Of a DNA stretch of 64,000 nucleotides, positions 24,232 through 33,174 are shown piece after piece. A model generated the notes under the pieces. It ran no database searches. It was not told where the DNA came from and was given only the letters and a program-made list of their open reading frames with translations. Location: the NCBI RefSeq assembly GCF_050859025.1, contig NZ_CP138200.1, forward strand, positions 4,836,001 through 4,900,000, in the 5' to 3' direction. This DNA is from Wukongibacter sp050859025 (GTDB lineage: Bacteria; Bacillota; Clostridia; Peptostreptococcales; Caminicellaceae). A program made the translations under genes and the position numbers. Every line of letters starts with the position of its first letter. Within the stretch, counting starts at the first letter, position 1.

Positions 24232-24884
24232 TGACTAGTCCTCCTTTTTTCTTTTTCATAATTAATACACAACTTTCTAGGTTCACCCTTCTTTCTAGGA
24301 CATTTTGGATTTCCACATAGATTGCATATATCTGTATTCCTTTTATGTTCTTTTACACTCTCATTTTCGAGCTTTGTTACCTCAACTTCAGAAACTACCT
24401 TCTTTTGACTTTGCTCTTTCGAAATAGTCTCCTTTATACCTTCAGAATCATCTATAGCTTCTACTACTTTGGATTCTACTATTTCCTTCATTTCTTTATG
24501 CAGTAATTTTTCTATTTTCTCAGGTTCTTTCGCATCCTGCTGCTTTTCTATTTGAGAAACCTCTTCAGATTCTTTTTCTTGATTTTCTTTTACTAATCCA
24601 ACAGTTTCTTCAGTTATTATCATCTTTTCTAAATCCTTATGAGGTCTTGGTATAACCTTCTTACTCCATACCTTACTTACCTTTTCTGCAGCTATGCATC
24701 CAGCTTCTACGGCTGCTTTAACGGCCCCTACATAGCCCTCAATCTTAACAGTTACCATTCCTCCACCTTTACTTAGTTCATATCCAATAAGCTTTACATT
24801 GGCGGATTTTACTGCAGTATCTCCAGCTTCTACGGCTGCAGCAAGACCTATGGTCTCGATAATTCCTAGAGCAAGCTTTGACAA
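24228..24884 (-). CDS. pduK: PduK-like shell protein with long tail and C-terminal Cys cluster
   Basis: Residues about 1-90 are a BMC-H domain (LGIIETIGLAAAVEAGDTAV). A long charged linker (about 95-185, rich in Glu and Lys, probably coiled or disordered) follows. It ends with CNLCGNPKCPRKKGEPRKLC, four cysteines that could hold zinc or an Fe-S cluster. Salmonella PduK also has a BMC domain with a Cys-bearing tail. I place the start at TTG 24884, since GGGAGGTG lies upstream and an in-frame GTG falls inside that site. It is coupled to pduJ by a four-base overlap. Confidence 0.9.
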   Translation of the reverse strand: MSKLALGIIETIGLAAAVEAGDTAVKSANVKLIGYELSKGGGMVTVKIEGYVGAVKAAVEAGCIAAEKVSKVWSKKVIPRPHKDLEKMIITEETVGLVKENQEKESEEVSQIEKQQDAKEPEKIEKLLHKEMKEIVESKVVEAIDDSEGIKETISKEQSQKKVVSEVEVTKLENESVKEHKRNTDICNLCGNPKCPRKKGEPRKLCINYEKEKRRTSQ

Positions 24885-24908
24885 GGAGAACACCTCCCTT
24901 CATGGGTT

Positions 24909-25361
24909 TTATTTGATTCCCATCTTTCTAATGATTTCTTCTATAATGGTTTTAATCTCTAGGTTTTCATTGCTTCTTTCTATATCATCCTCGCTAATGT
25001 CATAGAGATTTTTCTCAATATCTTTAAAGGGCATTCCTTTAACAAGTCTAGCAGCATTTGAACCCAATAGCCTAAGCTTGGCATTTTCAAGCCTTGTATT
25101 TATCTGAAGCAGAGGTCTGTCTTTATTAAGCTTTACATAGTGTAATGCAACAAAACCCTCAAAGCTAATTCCAAGTCCTACATCAAGCCTTGAATCCTGA
25201 GCAGCTTTATAACTTAAATCTATAGCCGAATCTCCATCCTGCATCTCTATTTCGTAGGGAATTCCCTCTTCTTCGATTCCCCAAAATAAGTTAGAAAAGT
25301 CTCTAAGCTCCTTAATATCTGAAGAGTAATAAATCTTTATTGTAGGCTTATTTTCTTTCAT
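24909..25361 (-). CDS. pduH: Diol dehydratase reactivase small subunit
   Basis: The 150-residue protein is the DdrB/PduH type. It begins KPTIKIYYSS, has the DSAIDLSYKAAQDSRLDVGLGIS region and a C-terminal helix. With PduG it exchanges damaged cobalamin for fresh coenzyme in the inactivated dehydratase, using ATP. Its ATG overlaps the pduG stop (ATGA), as in most diol dehydratase operons. Its length is a little above the usual 120-130 residues, from a C-terminal extension of mixed charge. Confidence 0.93.
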   Translation of the reverse strand: MKENKPTIKIYYSSDIKELRDFSNLFWGIEEEGIPYEIEMQDGDSAIDLSYKAAQDSRLDVGLGISFEGFVALHYVKLNKDRPLLQINTRLENAKLRLLGSNAARLVKGMPFKDIEKNLYDISEDDIERSNENLEIKTIIEEIIRKMGIK

Positions 25362-27187
25362 ATCTTATCTACCTCTTCTTTGTATCCCAATACTAGTCCC
25401 GTTGCGACAGCATTTCTAGGTCCCTCACTTCCCCTGATATTAGCTCTTCCTGCTACAACCCCATACTGTGAAAGTGCATCTGTAACTAGCTGTGGAATTT
25501 CAAAATCTAAGGCTGAACCTCCTACTAGGACAACATATTCTATATCCCTTATATTTCCCGTAGGGCATACCATAGTCAATGCCCTTACAGCATTAGTTAC
25601 AAATACCTTTTCCTTGGCAGTTCTTCTAATAAATTTAATCTTCTCCAGGGAGTTTTGACCTGGTATAGGAACCATAGTTTCCTCCTTTAATATGACTACC
25701 CTTGCAAATACCTTTGGATTAAGAGGAATTTCAAAGAACTGAACCGAGCCATCTTCATGCCTTATATGAAAGAGACTTTCAACCTTTGCCAATGGATATT
25801 TCTTTATATCTTCAGCTAGATCAAAGTCCTCAAGGCCTAGCTCCGAATTGATAAGCATGGTAACCATATTTCCAGCACCAGCTAGATGTATAGAGCTGAT
25901 TTTTCTATCTCTGCTTATAAAGGATGCATCTGTAGATCCGGCACCCATGTCGATTATGGCAAGGGGAGTATTACTACCTGGAGTTGTAAGGGCACCTCTT
26001 ATGGCCATATCAGCCTCTACGCCCCCAACTTCAACAGCTACTTCCATTTCCTTTTTCAGCTCATCGGCTATCATTTGCATTTGCAGTTTATCTGCTTTTA
26101 CCATAGCCGCTATACCAACGGCATTCTCCATAGAAAACTCTCCTGCAAGACCACCCTTTACCACCTGTGGTACAAAGGTATCAACGGCAAGAAGATCCTG
26201 TATTTTTATGGACGATGGATTCTGCTTTGTAAGGTCCGACATGACCTGTCTAACCCTTTCAAGCATCCCACCTGCATTAGTTCCTGCTTCTCCCTTTATA
26301 TCTTCTATAGGGGAGCAGGTGCCTAGCACCTTCATTATGGTCTGTGAACCATCATCTATATCTACAACCTTTTTTCTTTTCTCTCCCATAATATGAATTT
26401 TCCCAGCTGGTATCCTTCTCTCCTTAACATCTCCCTTTGGTGTTTTTATAACAACTGCAGATCTGTTTCCAATCAATGCCCTAGCAATTGGAACTATCAT
26501 CTTAGTTTCCTCGGAGCTTAGCTCAAATACCGTTGCTATACCATATGGATTCGATAATATTTCTACAACACCGCCAACATGAGCTACCTCTATGGCAGCC
26601 CTCATACCCAAGGGCACCTTATCTAGTAAGGTTACTTCATCGACAATTGGTATTGGCTTATTAAGCCTGTTACTTATCAATACGCCGTCATCCTTTTGAG
26701 CTATTGCCCCCTGAATGTTTACTCCATTTTCTACTGCTCTATTTATTAGTGACGCCGCATCATCAAAGTCGATTTCCCTTGATATTAGCACAATTATCGG
26801 CTTATTCTTTGGAATATTGGCAAGGTGGTTTATTGCTACTGTATATCCTACTCCTAGACCTATCCCTCCAGGGGTCGAAGGATTATGACCAATCATAGTG
26901 GATTCTGTAATTATGGTTTCTGTAATAGTTTCCATTGCTACATCTCCTATGACTGGAGCTGCCTCATTTATCCTTATCAGGTCCAAATCCTTTGTTTGGT
27001 ATCCTGACTTATCTATGGCCCTCTTCAGTGACGAAAATACTCCATGAATATTTTCCCTTGTTCCCTTTATACCTGATGTTTTAACTATGCCACTTGATAG
27101 GAATTCAATTTCCTTATTTTCCTTCAATCTAGCCAATGCTGTTTCTGTAGTGGCATTACCTATATCTATTCCAGCAATTAATCTCAT
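25358..27187 (-). CDS. pduG: Diol dehydratase reactivase large subunit
   Basis: The 609-residue protein is the DdrA/PduG type and has full length. It opens MRLIAGIDIGNATTETALA, an actin-like phosphate loop, and later shows IIDMGAGSTDASFI and VVLVGGSALDFEIPQL, the other ATP-site loops. With PduH it acts as a molecular chaperone that releases inactivated cobalamin from the dehydratase. The presence of this pair marks the PduCDE enzyme as one that suffers mechanism-based inactivation, which glycerol causes strongly. The ribosome site is AGGAGG. A 269-bp spacer separates it from pduE. Confidence 0.96.
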   Translation of the reverse strand: MRLIAGIDIGNATTETALARLKENKEIEFLSSGIVKTSGIKGTRENIHGVFSSLKRAIDKSGYQTKDLDLIRINEAAPVIGDVAMETITETIITESTMIGHNPSTPGGIGLGVGYTVAINHLANIPKNKPIIVLISREIDFDDAASLINRAVENGVNIQGAIAQKDDGVLISNRLNKPIPIVDEVTLLDKVPLGMRAAIEVAHVGGVVEILSNPYGIATVFELSSEETKMIVPIARALIGNRSAVVIKTPKGDVKERRIPAGKIHIMGEKRKKVVDIDDGSQTIMKVLGTCSPIEDIKGEAGTNAGGMLERVRQVMSDLTKQNPSSIKIQDLLAVDTFVPQVVKGGLAGEFSMENAVGIAAMVKADKLQMQMIADELKKEMEVAVEVGGVEADMAIRGALTTPGSNTPLAIIDMGAGSTDASFISRDRKISSIHLAGAGNMVTMLINSELGLEDFDLAEDIKKYPLAKVESLFHIRHEDGSVQFFEIPLNPKVFARVVILKEETMVPIPGQNSLEKIKFIRRTAKEKVFVTNAVRALTMVCPTGNIRDIEYVVLVGGSALDFEIPQLVTDALSQYGVVAGRANIRGSEGPRNAVATGLVLGYKEEVDKI

Positions 27188-27456
27188 AGCTTTACCTCCT
27201 GGCTAGCCTTATATTCCAGCCTAAATTAACTTCTTGTGCTAATATTAACCTAAAGAGTTATGATATTTAATCTGAAGGATTTTTGCGAAACTATTTTTAC
27301 CTACAAAGCTATAGAAAAAATAGTTTCGTTGTATAAATGATAAGAAAATATCATTACTCCTAGCGGCAATAAATAGCACAACGGAGTAAGTTACATATTT
27401 CCCTCGACAAACTACACAATATAGAAGCTTGCCAAGGGTTGTGGATGTAAGCAGCA
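27188..27456 (-). other. Intercistronic spacer with hairpin between pduE and pduG
   Basis: This is the longest gap inside the dehydratase gene set. A perfect 13-bp stem (27286-27298 with 27316-27328, CGAAACTATTTTT and its complement) lies near the pduG side. No T-run follows it in the operon direction, so it looks more like an RNA processing or stabilising hairpin than a terminator. No credible gene is present. Confidence 0.5.
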
Positions 27457-27969
27457 TTAATCTCTTCTCAATCTATTTCTTTCGTCATAAACCAGAGCGG
27501 CTTCTCTAACAAATGCACCATTTATCTTTGCATCATATTCATTTTCAAGCTCCTTAGCTATATCTAGAAGCTCCTCCTTGGTAGATCGGTACGGCCTTAA
27601 TGCATTGTATATCTCAAGGATTCTATCATCTGGTACTGCAATAAGCTCAGCTGCCCTTCTTAGATTTCTTGCAAAGGCATCCTTTCCAACTGATTCAGAT
27701 ATTTGTGCCTGTAGTTCTAAGGTTTCTGGGGCTATTCTTACATCGTTAGCTGTTATACTTCCATTTAAAACCGACTCTAGAGTTATATCTTCTAATTTTC
27801 TATTTGTTGGTGTCTTAACCAGCTCGGGTCTTTTTTCAGCTAATGGATAATCCTTCCTTGCATCTATAGTTGAGCTACTCTTTACAGGACTTTCAGATTT
27901 AGCTTCGTTATTACCCATTGACAACATAACTTCTTTAATTATTCTTTCTATCATTTCATTTTGATTCAT
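27457..27969 (-). CDS. pduE: B12-dependent diol dehydratase small subunit
   Basis: The 170-residue protein is the gamma subunit of propanediol/glycerol dehydratase. It has DYPLAEKRPELVKTPTNR, typical of this subunit, and ends RLRRD. The first 18 residues (NQNEMIERIIKEVMLSMG) form an encapsulation-type helix not found in cytosolic glycerol dehydratases. I choose ATG 27969, as GGAGGTGAAAAGT precedes it. Together with PduC and PduD it dehydrates 1,2-propanediol or glycerol to the aldehyde. Confidence 0.95.
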   Translation of the reverse strand: MNQNEMIERIIKEVMLSMGNNEAKSESPVKSSSTIDARKDYPLAEKRPELVKTPTNRKLEDITLESVLNGSITANDVRIAPETLELQAQISESVGKDAFARNLRRAAELIAVPDDRILEIYNALRPYRSTKEELLDIAKELENEYDAKINGAFVREAALVYDERNRLRRD

Positions 27970-27984
27970 ACTTTTCACCTCCGA

Positions 27985-28656
27985 TTAATAGAAGCTTACC
28001 TCTAAGGCTACAGGCTTCTTATCTTGAACTACGTGCTCAGTTTCCTTTATGTGTAAAAGTGCTGCTAGAGCTTGATATTTTGGTCTTGCCATCTGATCAT
28101 TCTTTGTTGGAACTGGATTTGGAGATTGTCCCTTTGCATATTTGGCTGCATTTTTACCTATGGATCTGTAGTCTTCCAAGGTTATTACCGGTGCCTGCGG
28201 AAAAAGCTCTAAGTTACTTAGTGGAAATAGATCTTTTTGATGAATTACCGTTGTACCCTTAGACTGGATACCTATTCCTATACCTGAGCCGCTTATTTTC
28301 GCTGCATCGTGGGCGATAAAGGATACGTCGGATGTTCTGTATACCTTTACAACTCTAGCCGCTACCCCTTCTTCTTCAATACCGGCAATAAGCTCCCTTA
28401 GAACCTTTGAATGATCTATACCAGTAATGGTTTTTGTTTGATATTTACCAAAGGCTGGTGCAACCCCAATTACAACTTCATTCGACTTAGTTCCTACATT
28501 TGCACTGCCTTGTTCTTTTATATCTAATCCTTTACACTGGGCATCTACCTTTTTCTCAAATGAATTATTTTCAAACTTCATTTCATTTTCATCTAGATTA
28601 AAGCCCTTAAGAACTTCTTCAATAATTCCACGTAGCATCTTCTCATCAAAATTCAT
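27985..28656 (-). CDS. pduD: B12-dependent diol dehydratase medium subunit
   Basis: The 223-residue protein is the beta subunit. After an N-terminal helix (EKMLRGIIEEVLKGF), the targeting signal shown for PduD in Salmonella, and a variable linker, the conserved core begins VVIGVAPAFGKYQTKTITG and includes GSGIGIGIQSKGT. The long N-terminus distinguishes the microcompartment form from cytosolic DhaC. The ribosome site GAGAGGAGG is strong. It lies 15 bp before pduE and 28 bp after pduC. Confidence 0.96.
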   Translation of the reverse strand: MNFDEKMLRGIIEEVLKGFNLDENEMKFENNSFEKKVDAQCKGLDIKEQGSANVGTKSNEVVIGVAPAFGKYQTKTITGIDHSKVLRELIAGIEEEGVAARVVKVYRTSDVSFIAHDAAKISGSGIGIGIQSKGTTVIHQKDLFPLSNLELFPQAPVITLEDYRSIGKNAAKYAKGQSPNPVPTKNDQMARPKYQALAALLHIKETEHVVQDKKPVALEVSFY

Positions 28657-28684
28657 TTAGCTAGCCTCCTCTCCAAATCACCTT

Positions 28685-30349
28685 TTATTGAAAATCTGAA
28701 ACCTTTCTGGCATTTGGAATATTTTTTATTTCTTCCCATCTTTCTTCACTCATAACGTATCCAGTACCAGGTCCCGCATAATCATTAGGATAGTTTACCG
28801 CACTTATTACATTAAAGTCCTTGTCTAGAATAGCTGACGTATGAAGGTAATCTCCTGCAACCCTTTGCTTTAATAATGAAAGCACACTATCTGCAACGTC
28901 TTCAAAGCCTTTCTTATAGAGTGCCTTAACTACATCAATTCCAGTTATTCCCCTCATCATCATTTCTTCTGCTGCCTTAAGATCCTCAACTACATTTCTA
29001 TCTGGCATATCCTTACTTCCATGAGCGTAGGTTGCTGCTTCTACTTCTTCATCGGTAACCTGCGGAAGTCCTAGTTCATCAAATAATGCTTGAATAACTC
29101 TTGCCGCCTTATTTCTTACCTTAATAACTTCATCCTCTGTAACCGGTCTAAGACCTCCATCTATCTTTAAATCCCTTTGGATTATATTCCAATCATCAAA
29201 ATCCTCAGCATCCCAGTTAGAGCCTGCAAACATGTTATCGTAGTTTGGAGTAGAACTATAGCCAGAGCAAATAAAGTCAGTTCCAGGAGCCATCTGCATT
29301 AATGATCTAGCCACTCTTCTTAAATCAGAATGTGTAAAGGTTTGATCGTTACTGGATGCACATTCTAAATCAAGCATCATGGCAATTAGATTTTCAGCTA
29401 AAACGGCTCTTATACCGCCAGGTACACCAGCAGGTACACCAATACAGCTTACTGAACCATTTTGAGTTCCTTGAACTCCTGCACCTTTAGTTACATATAG
29501 ACATCGTGCCTCTAGATAAAGCATAGATTTGCCTTCTGCATAGCCCATTTGAACCTCTGAACCCGTTCCAGAAGTAAATCTCATCTTTAATCCCCTTGAT
29601 GCATAGGCAGAGGCTAGGAATGACTTTGACCAAGGTGTATCATCGCCATCAACGAATACCGATTCAGTTCCATATACGGAAACTGTTTCGGCATAGGCAG
29701 TAAGACCTCTCATTCCAAGGATTAACTCGGTAGCTTCTTCAACGGCACATTGAGTTAAGATTCCTGGTCTACCTACCTGCGAACCTACCATCAAAGATAG
29801 TGCATTAAATGGAGCATAACGTACTATACCGACTGTTGTTTCCTGCTCATCAAAGCCTCTAATTGATGCCTCAGCAGCATCGGCAGCAATTTGAACAGGG
29901 TTATCCTTAAGATTAGTCACGTGACACTGATTTGAAGGTATCTTTCTAGCCCTCATTTTTTGAAGTGCCATCATCATCTCTACAACGTTCATATATCCCA
30001 CAACTTCAGCTATCTTAGCTGGAGTCATGGCCGTACTAAGCTTAACTATTTCTGCTCTAAGAACATTTACATCACAAAGCATCTTTGCCAGTTCCTGAGA
30101 GCTCATATTCATAACCTTTTCAGCATTTTCTAAATTAATTGCATAGTCTGCAACAAATCTATCTATCATATCAAAGTCTTGTCGTTTTTTACCGTCTAAT
30201 TCAACAACTTTTCCATTTTCAATTTTTATACTAGGTTTTGGGTCATTAGGACTATTCATTGCGATCAAGCCAACTTCTGACCATTCCTCTACAAAACCAT
30301 CTTGATTTACTGGACGTTCAGCTAAAACCTGAAAACGTTTAGATTTCAT
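28685..30349 (-). CDS. pduC: B12-dependent diol/glycerol dehydratase large subunit
   Basis: The 554-residue protein has the full length of the alpha subunit, which holds the TIM barrel that binds the substrate and the adenosyl radical. Family blocks include KRFQVLAERPVNQDGFVEEW at the start, SNQCHVTNLKDNPVQIAADAA, and TSGTGSEVQMGYAEGKSM. I see no glycyl-radical motif, so it is the cobalamin-type enzyme. Sequence alone does not tell me whether 1,2-propanediol or glycerol is the preferred substrate. It is the first catalytic gene of the operon. Confidence 0.97.
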   Translation of the reverse strand: MKSKRFQVLAERPVNQDGFVEEWSEVGLIAMNSPNDPKPSIKIENGKVVELDGKKRQDFDMIDRFVADYAINLENAEKVMNMSSQELAKMLCDVNVLRAEIVKLSTAMTPAKIAEVVGYMNVVEMMMALQKMRARKIPSNQCHVTNLKDNPVQIAADAAEASIRGFDEQETTVGIVRYAPFNALSLMVGSQVGRPGILTQCAVEEATELILGMRGLTAYAETVSVYGTESVFVDGDDTPWSKSFLASAYASRGLKMRFTSGTGSEVQMGYAEGKSMLYLEARCLYVTKGAGVQGTQNGSVSCIGVPAGVPGGIRAVLAENLIAMMLDLECASSNDQTFTHSDLRRVARSLMQMAPGTDFICSGYSSTPNYDNMFAGSNWDAEDFDDWNIIQRDLKIDGGLRPVTEDEVIKVRNKAARVIQALFDELGLPQVTDEEVEAATYAHGSKDMPDRNVVEDLKAAEEMMMRGITGIDVVKALYKKGFEDVADSVLSLLKQRVAGDYLHTSAILDKDFNVISAVNYPNDYAGPGTGYVMSEERWEEIKNIPNARKVSDFQ

Positions 30350-30379
30350 TAAAATTCCCTCCCTTTGTCTATTTATTTC

Positions 30380-31195
30380 CTATATGTATGGAGTAGTTGA
30401 TGAAGGCGCTTCACCAGCCATAGCTTCTAAAAGCTGTAATCCGACTTCCTTTGCGGCTATAAGGGATTGTCTAACAGCTCCTGAATCTCCACTTATTGTT
30501 AAGATTGCTTCGTTTGAAAAGCTAGTCCCCTTAGCAGGCGATGAGTATCCTACAACATCAACATTCGCCGCCTTTACTGCTGTATCAGCCATAAGAACGC
30601 CTATTGCTGCTGGAGCTCCAACTATAAGTCCAAAGGATTTTCCTAGGGGAGCATTAAATGCCTTATTACATGCATAGCTGGCTCTTGCAGTATATTGGAA
30701 CTCTAGATGTCCTGCATCGTTAGCATATACATCACCAAAGGTTCTATCTAATTCCTTTAATGTGACTTCCACAGCTCTTCTAGCATCAGATACATCTTCA
30801 GCTCCAAATAAAATTAAACATCCATGTCCAGCTCCACCCTTTGTGTCTCTTGCCAATTCAATACCTATGATTTCAGTATTGGTAGCCTTTACTGCTTCGT
30901 CGGTAGCCATGATATGGGGACCTGCTCCTGTACGAGCGCCAACTATACCTACTGAACGATATTTTTTATCTAAACCCATAGCATCATGTAGGTTGTAATC
31001 TACATTTGCTATAACCATTCCTATACTATCTCCGATTGCAGTTCCTACAAATTCCGTAAGTCCACAAGCCTTAGGTTCACTATTTTCTTCTACAACACCA
31101 CATTTATTTTCTTCACTCTGCGGAGACTCTACCTTTGACTCTCCAACCTTTTTCATTACCTCTTCCATAATTTTTTCCATTAAATTTTCTTGCAT
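30380..31195 (-). CDS. pduB: PduB-type trimeric shell protein
   Basis: The 271-residue protein has two BMC domains (about 60-150 and 165-265), making a pseudohexameric trimer. It opens with a short helix (LMEKIMEEVMKKVG) like the N-terminus of PduB, which links the shell to the enzyme core. The domain marker EFVGTAIGDSIGMVIANVD is typical of PduB. The ribosome site GGAGGTG lies well upstream of ATG 31195. It is the second gene of the operon, between pduA and pduC, as in Salmonella. Confidence 0.95.
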   Translation of the reverse strand: MQENLMEKIMEEVMKKVGESKVESPQSEENKCGVVEENSEPKACGLTEFVGTAIGDSIGMVIANVDYNLHDAMGLDKKYRSVGIVGARTGAGPHIMATDEAVKATNTEIIGIELARDTKGGAGHGCLILFGAEDVSDARRAVEVTLKELDRTFGDVYANDAGHLEFQYTARASYACNKAFNAPLGKSFGLIVGAPAAIGVLMADTAVKAANVDVVGYSSPAKGTSFSNEAILTISGDSGAVRQSLIAAKEVGLQLLEAMAGEAPSSTTPYI

Positions 31196-31401
31196 CTATT
31201 TTACACCTCCAAAATTATTTAACTTTTTTAAGCCGTATTATTTATGAAATGTTTCAAAGGGTGCAAGTAATTTTGACTTCTAAGACTTTTATCGAGTTCC
31301 AAGACATACTCTCAAAGGGTACGTCGAAAATTTAATTGAGGTCTTAGAATTCAAAGGCCACAGCAAAGTTCTAAATTTTTCATGAATAATCCGGCTCTAA
31401 C

Positions 31402-31677
31402 CTACTTACTTGGTAATATTTTTTCTACATCCGTATGCGGTCTAGGAATTACATGTACGGATACAACCTCTCCAACTTTTTGTGCCGCCGCTGCACCTGC
31501 ATCTGTAGCAGCCTTTACCGCTCCAACATCGCCCCTTACCATTACAGTAACAAGACCTGATCCAATTTTTTCGTAGCCAATTAATTGAACATTTGCTGCC
31601 TTAACCATTGCATCGGCTGCCTCAATTGATCCTACTAATCCCTTCGTCTCCACCATACCTAATGCTTCATTACCCAT
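31402..31677 (-). CDS. pduA: PduA-type hexameric shell protein, first operon gene
   Basis: This is a 91-residue single BMC domain. I start it at ATG 31677 because AGGAGGGC lies at ideal spacing; a longer in-frame form adds 16 residues that are not part of the fold. It has LGMVETKGLVGSIEAADAMV and the pore-side KIGSGLVTVMVRGDVG, nearly the same as PduJ. It is the first gene of the microcompartment operon after the terminator at 31951, so the operon promoter should lie between 31678 and 31950. Confidence 0.95.
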   Translation of the reverse strand: MGNEALGMVETKGLVGSIEAADAMVKAANVQLIGYEKIGSGLVTVMVRGDVGAVKAATDAGAAAAQKVGEVVSVHVIPRPHTDVEKILPSK

Positions 31678-31950
31678 GCTAAAGCCCTCCTTTTTCTGAT
31701 TTGATGATTGAAAATCTAAATACAAAAACAGTTACACAAGGAAACCTTTTCCTCTGGAATCCTCTTTTCTAATTCCTATTCAATTATTTCTTTTCTAATG
31801 TCGAAAAACCTCGATACTAATTTGACCTTATACTGCAAAAATCCGATAACAAAAAAAGGGTTTTATGTAAGTTTTTTATACATCTTTTTATATGACGATA
31901 CTTTTTTGTACTGAAAGTGTAATTTTTTGTCCTAATTCTTTATTAGCATA
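31678..31950. promoter_or_regulatory. Probable promoter region of the microcompartment operon
   Basis: This AT-rich 273-bp gap lies between the regulator terminator and pduA. It must hold the promoter and the binding sites of the AraC-type response regulator. I see candidate direct repeats but no convincing consensus -35/-10 pair, which fits a promoter that needs an activator. Confidence 0.4.
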
Positions 31951-31990
31951 AAAAAAGTACACTAAGAATAAATTCTTAGTGTACTTTTTT
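31951..31990. terminator. Strong bidirectional terminator between regulator and shell genes
   Basis: A perfect 19-bp stem (31951-31969 with 31972-31990) is closed by a two-base loop, with A/T runs on both sides. It ends the two-component regulator transcript and insulates the microcompartment operon. Confidence 0.9.
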
Positions 31991-32057
31991 GTCTAAAAAG
32001 AAAAATATAATGCTTATTAATGAAGCTATATATTTAATTTCATTCATTTTTATTTTT

Positions 32058-33161
32058 CTAAATCTGCCACTTCCCATTACTTATGGGAATATGCCTCGTC
32101 ATTAGATTACTTTTTAAGGCCTTCTCCTTCTCCACTCTTTTTTTATTCCTATACTCAGAAGGAGTCATCCCTACGACCTTCTTAAAAACCTTACTAAAAT
32201 AATTGGATTCATTATAGCCTAAATCCACAGCAATATTTAGTACTGGCATATCTGTATTTTCTAATATTTCCTTTGCCCTCTCAACCCTTCGGCCAGTGAT
32301 ATACTTACTTATATTAATATTCAGCTCTTTTTTAAAAAGTTTACTTAAATAGCTTGTACTTAGATTTACATAATCTGCTACATCTTCTAGAGTCACGCCC
32401 CTATGATAATTTTTTTCTATGTAATTGAGGGCAAGAAATAGATAATTATCTGAATAGCATATTTTTTTCTCCATTATCTCCCCAAATATTTCATCGAGTA
32501 TTTGTAATAACCATATTTCTATCTGATAAATATCTGTCATTGACGATACCTTAGAATTAAACTCACTATCAGAAATCGATCTACTTTTTAGACCCAACTT
32601 ATTTGATACATCTAACATTCCATTAACTATTTTCTTTAAAGGGGCTGTCAGTTCTCTATTATCAAAAGAGTTATCTCCGTCTAAGCGGCTCAATAATTCC
32701 TTTAATTTTTCCTTTGCCCCCTTAAAATCCCCGCACCTTATCTTTCTTACTAAATTTTGAATATCCTGATCCGATAGGCTTCTTTTGCTTTTAATGTTAC
32801 CTATGTGCCTTTTCATTGTTTCCAAAATTACTTCTGATCTGGCAGGCTTAAGTATATAATCATCGGCTTTAGCCTTTATGGCTCTTTGTGCAAGAACAAA
32901 CTCATCATAGGCTGTCAGTATTATTACTATTTTATCTTCATCTCTATTCTTTATTATTTCAGTGGCCTCAATACCATTCATTCCAGGCATTTTTATATCC
33001 ATGAAAATAATATCTGGATCAGTCTTTTCACATAATTCTAAGGCCTGCCTCCCTGAGCCTGCTTCTCCTACTATCCTTGTACCCTCTATTCCCTCGCTTA
33101 TAATAATTTTTAGTGCATGTCTTTCCAAATATTCATCATCAACCAACAGCACTTTACACAT
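32058..33161 (-). CDS. Response regulator with AraC-type output domain
   Basis: The 367-residue protein has a receiver domain (1-120) with the phosphorylated Asp in FMDIKMPGMNG (D55) and Lys in LKPARSE. A linker (about 130-250) follows, then an AraC double HTH (about 255-355) with GYNESNYFSKVFKKVVGMTP. The gene follows the PocR-domain kinase by 13 bp, so the two are a pair. In Salmonella, PocR itself joins the sensor and AraC parts in one protein; here the parts are split over a phosphorelay. The likely target is the operon that begins 380 bp downstream. Confidence 0.95.
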   Translation of the reverse strand: MCKVLLVDDEYLERHALKIIISEGIEGTRIVGEAGSGRQALELCEKTDPDIIFMDIKMPGMNGIEATEIIKNRDEDKIVIILTAYDEFVLAQRAIKAKADDYILKPARSEVILETMKRHIGNIKSKRSLSDQDIQNLVRKIRCGDFKGAKEKLKELLSRLDGDNSFDNRELTAPLKKIVNGMLDVSNKLGLKSRSISDSEFNSKVSSMTDIYQIEIWLLQILDEIFGEIMEKKICYSDNYLFLALNYIEKNYHRGVTLEDVADYVNLSTSYLSKLFKKELNINISKYITGRRVERAKEILENTDMPVLNIAVDLGYNESNYFSKVFKKVVGMTPSEYRNKKRVEKEKALKSNLMTRHIPISNGKWQI

Positions 33162-33174
33162 TATTAGCTCCTCC

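Noticed and set aside
25380..26396. Two long plus-strand frames opposite pduG
   Set aside because: They are shadows of a highly conserved gene; their sequences show no family features and no start signals.
27245..27457. Small gene between pduE and pduG
   Set aside because: The frame has a Val/Cys-rich odd composition, starts within pduE-proximal sequence without a site, and spans a hairpin; it looks like spacer.
31678..31950. Cobalamin riboswitch before the microcompartment operon
   Set aside because: No B12 box (AGCCAGGAGACC) or GCAGCCCCCGC core is present in this gap; the only copy in the window is at 45261.
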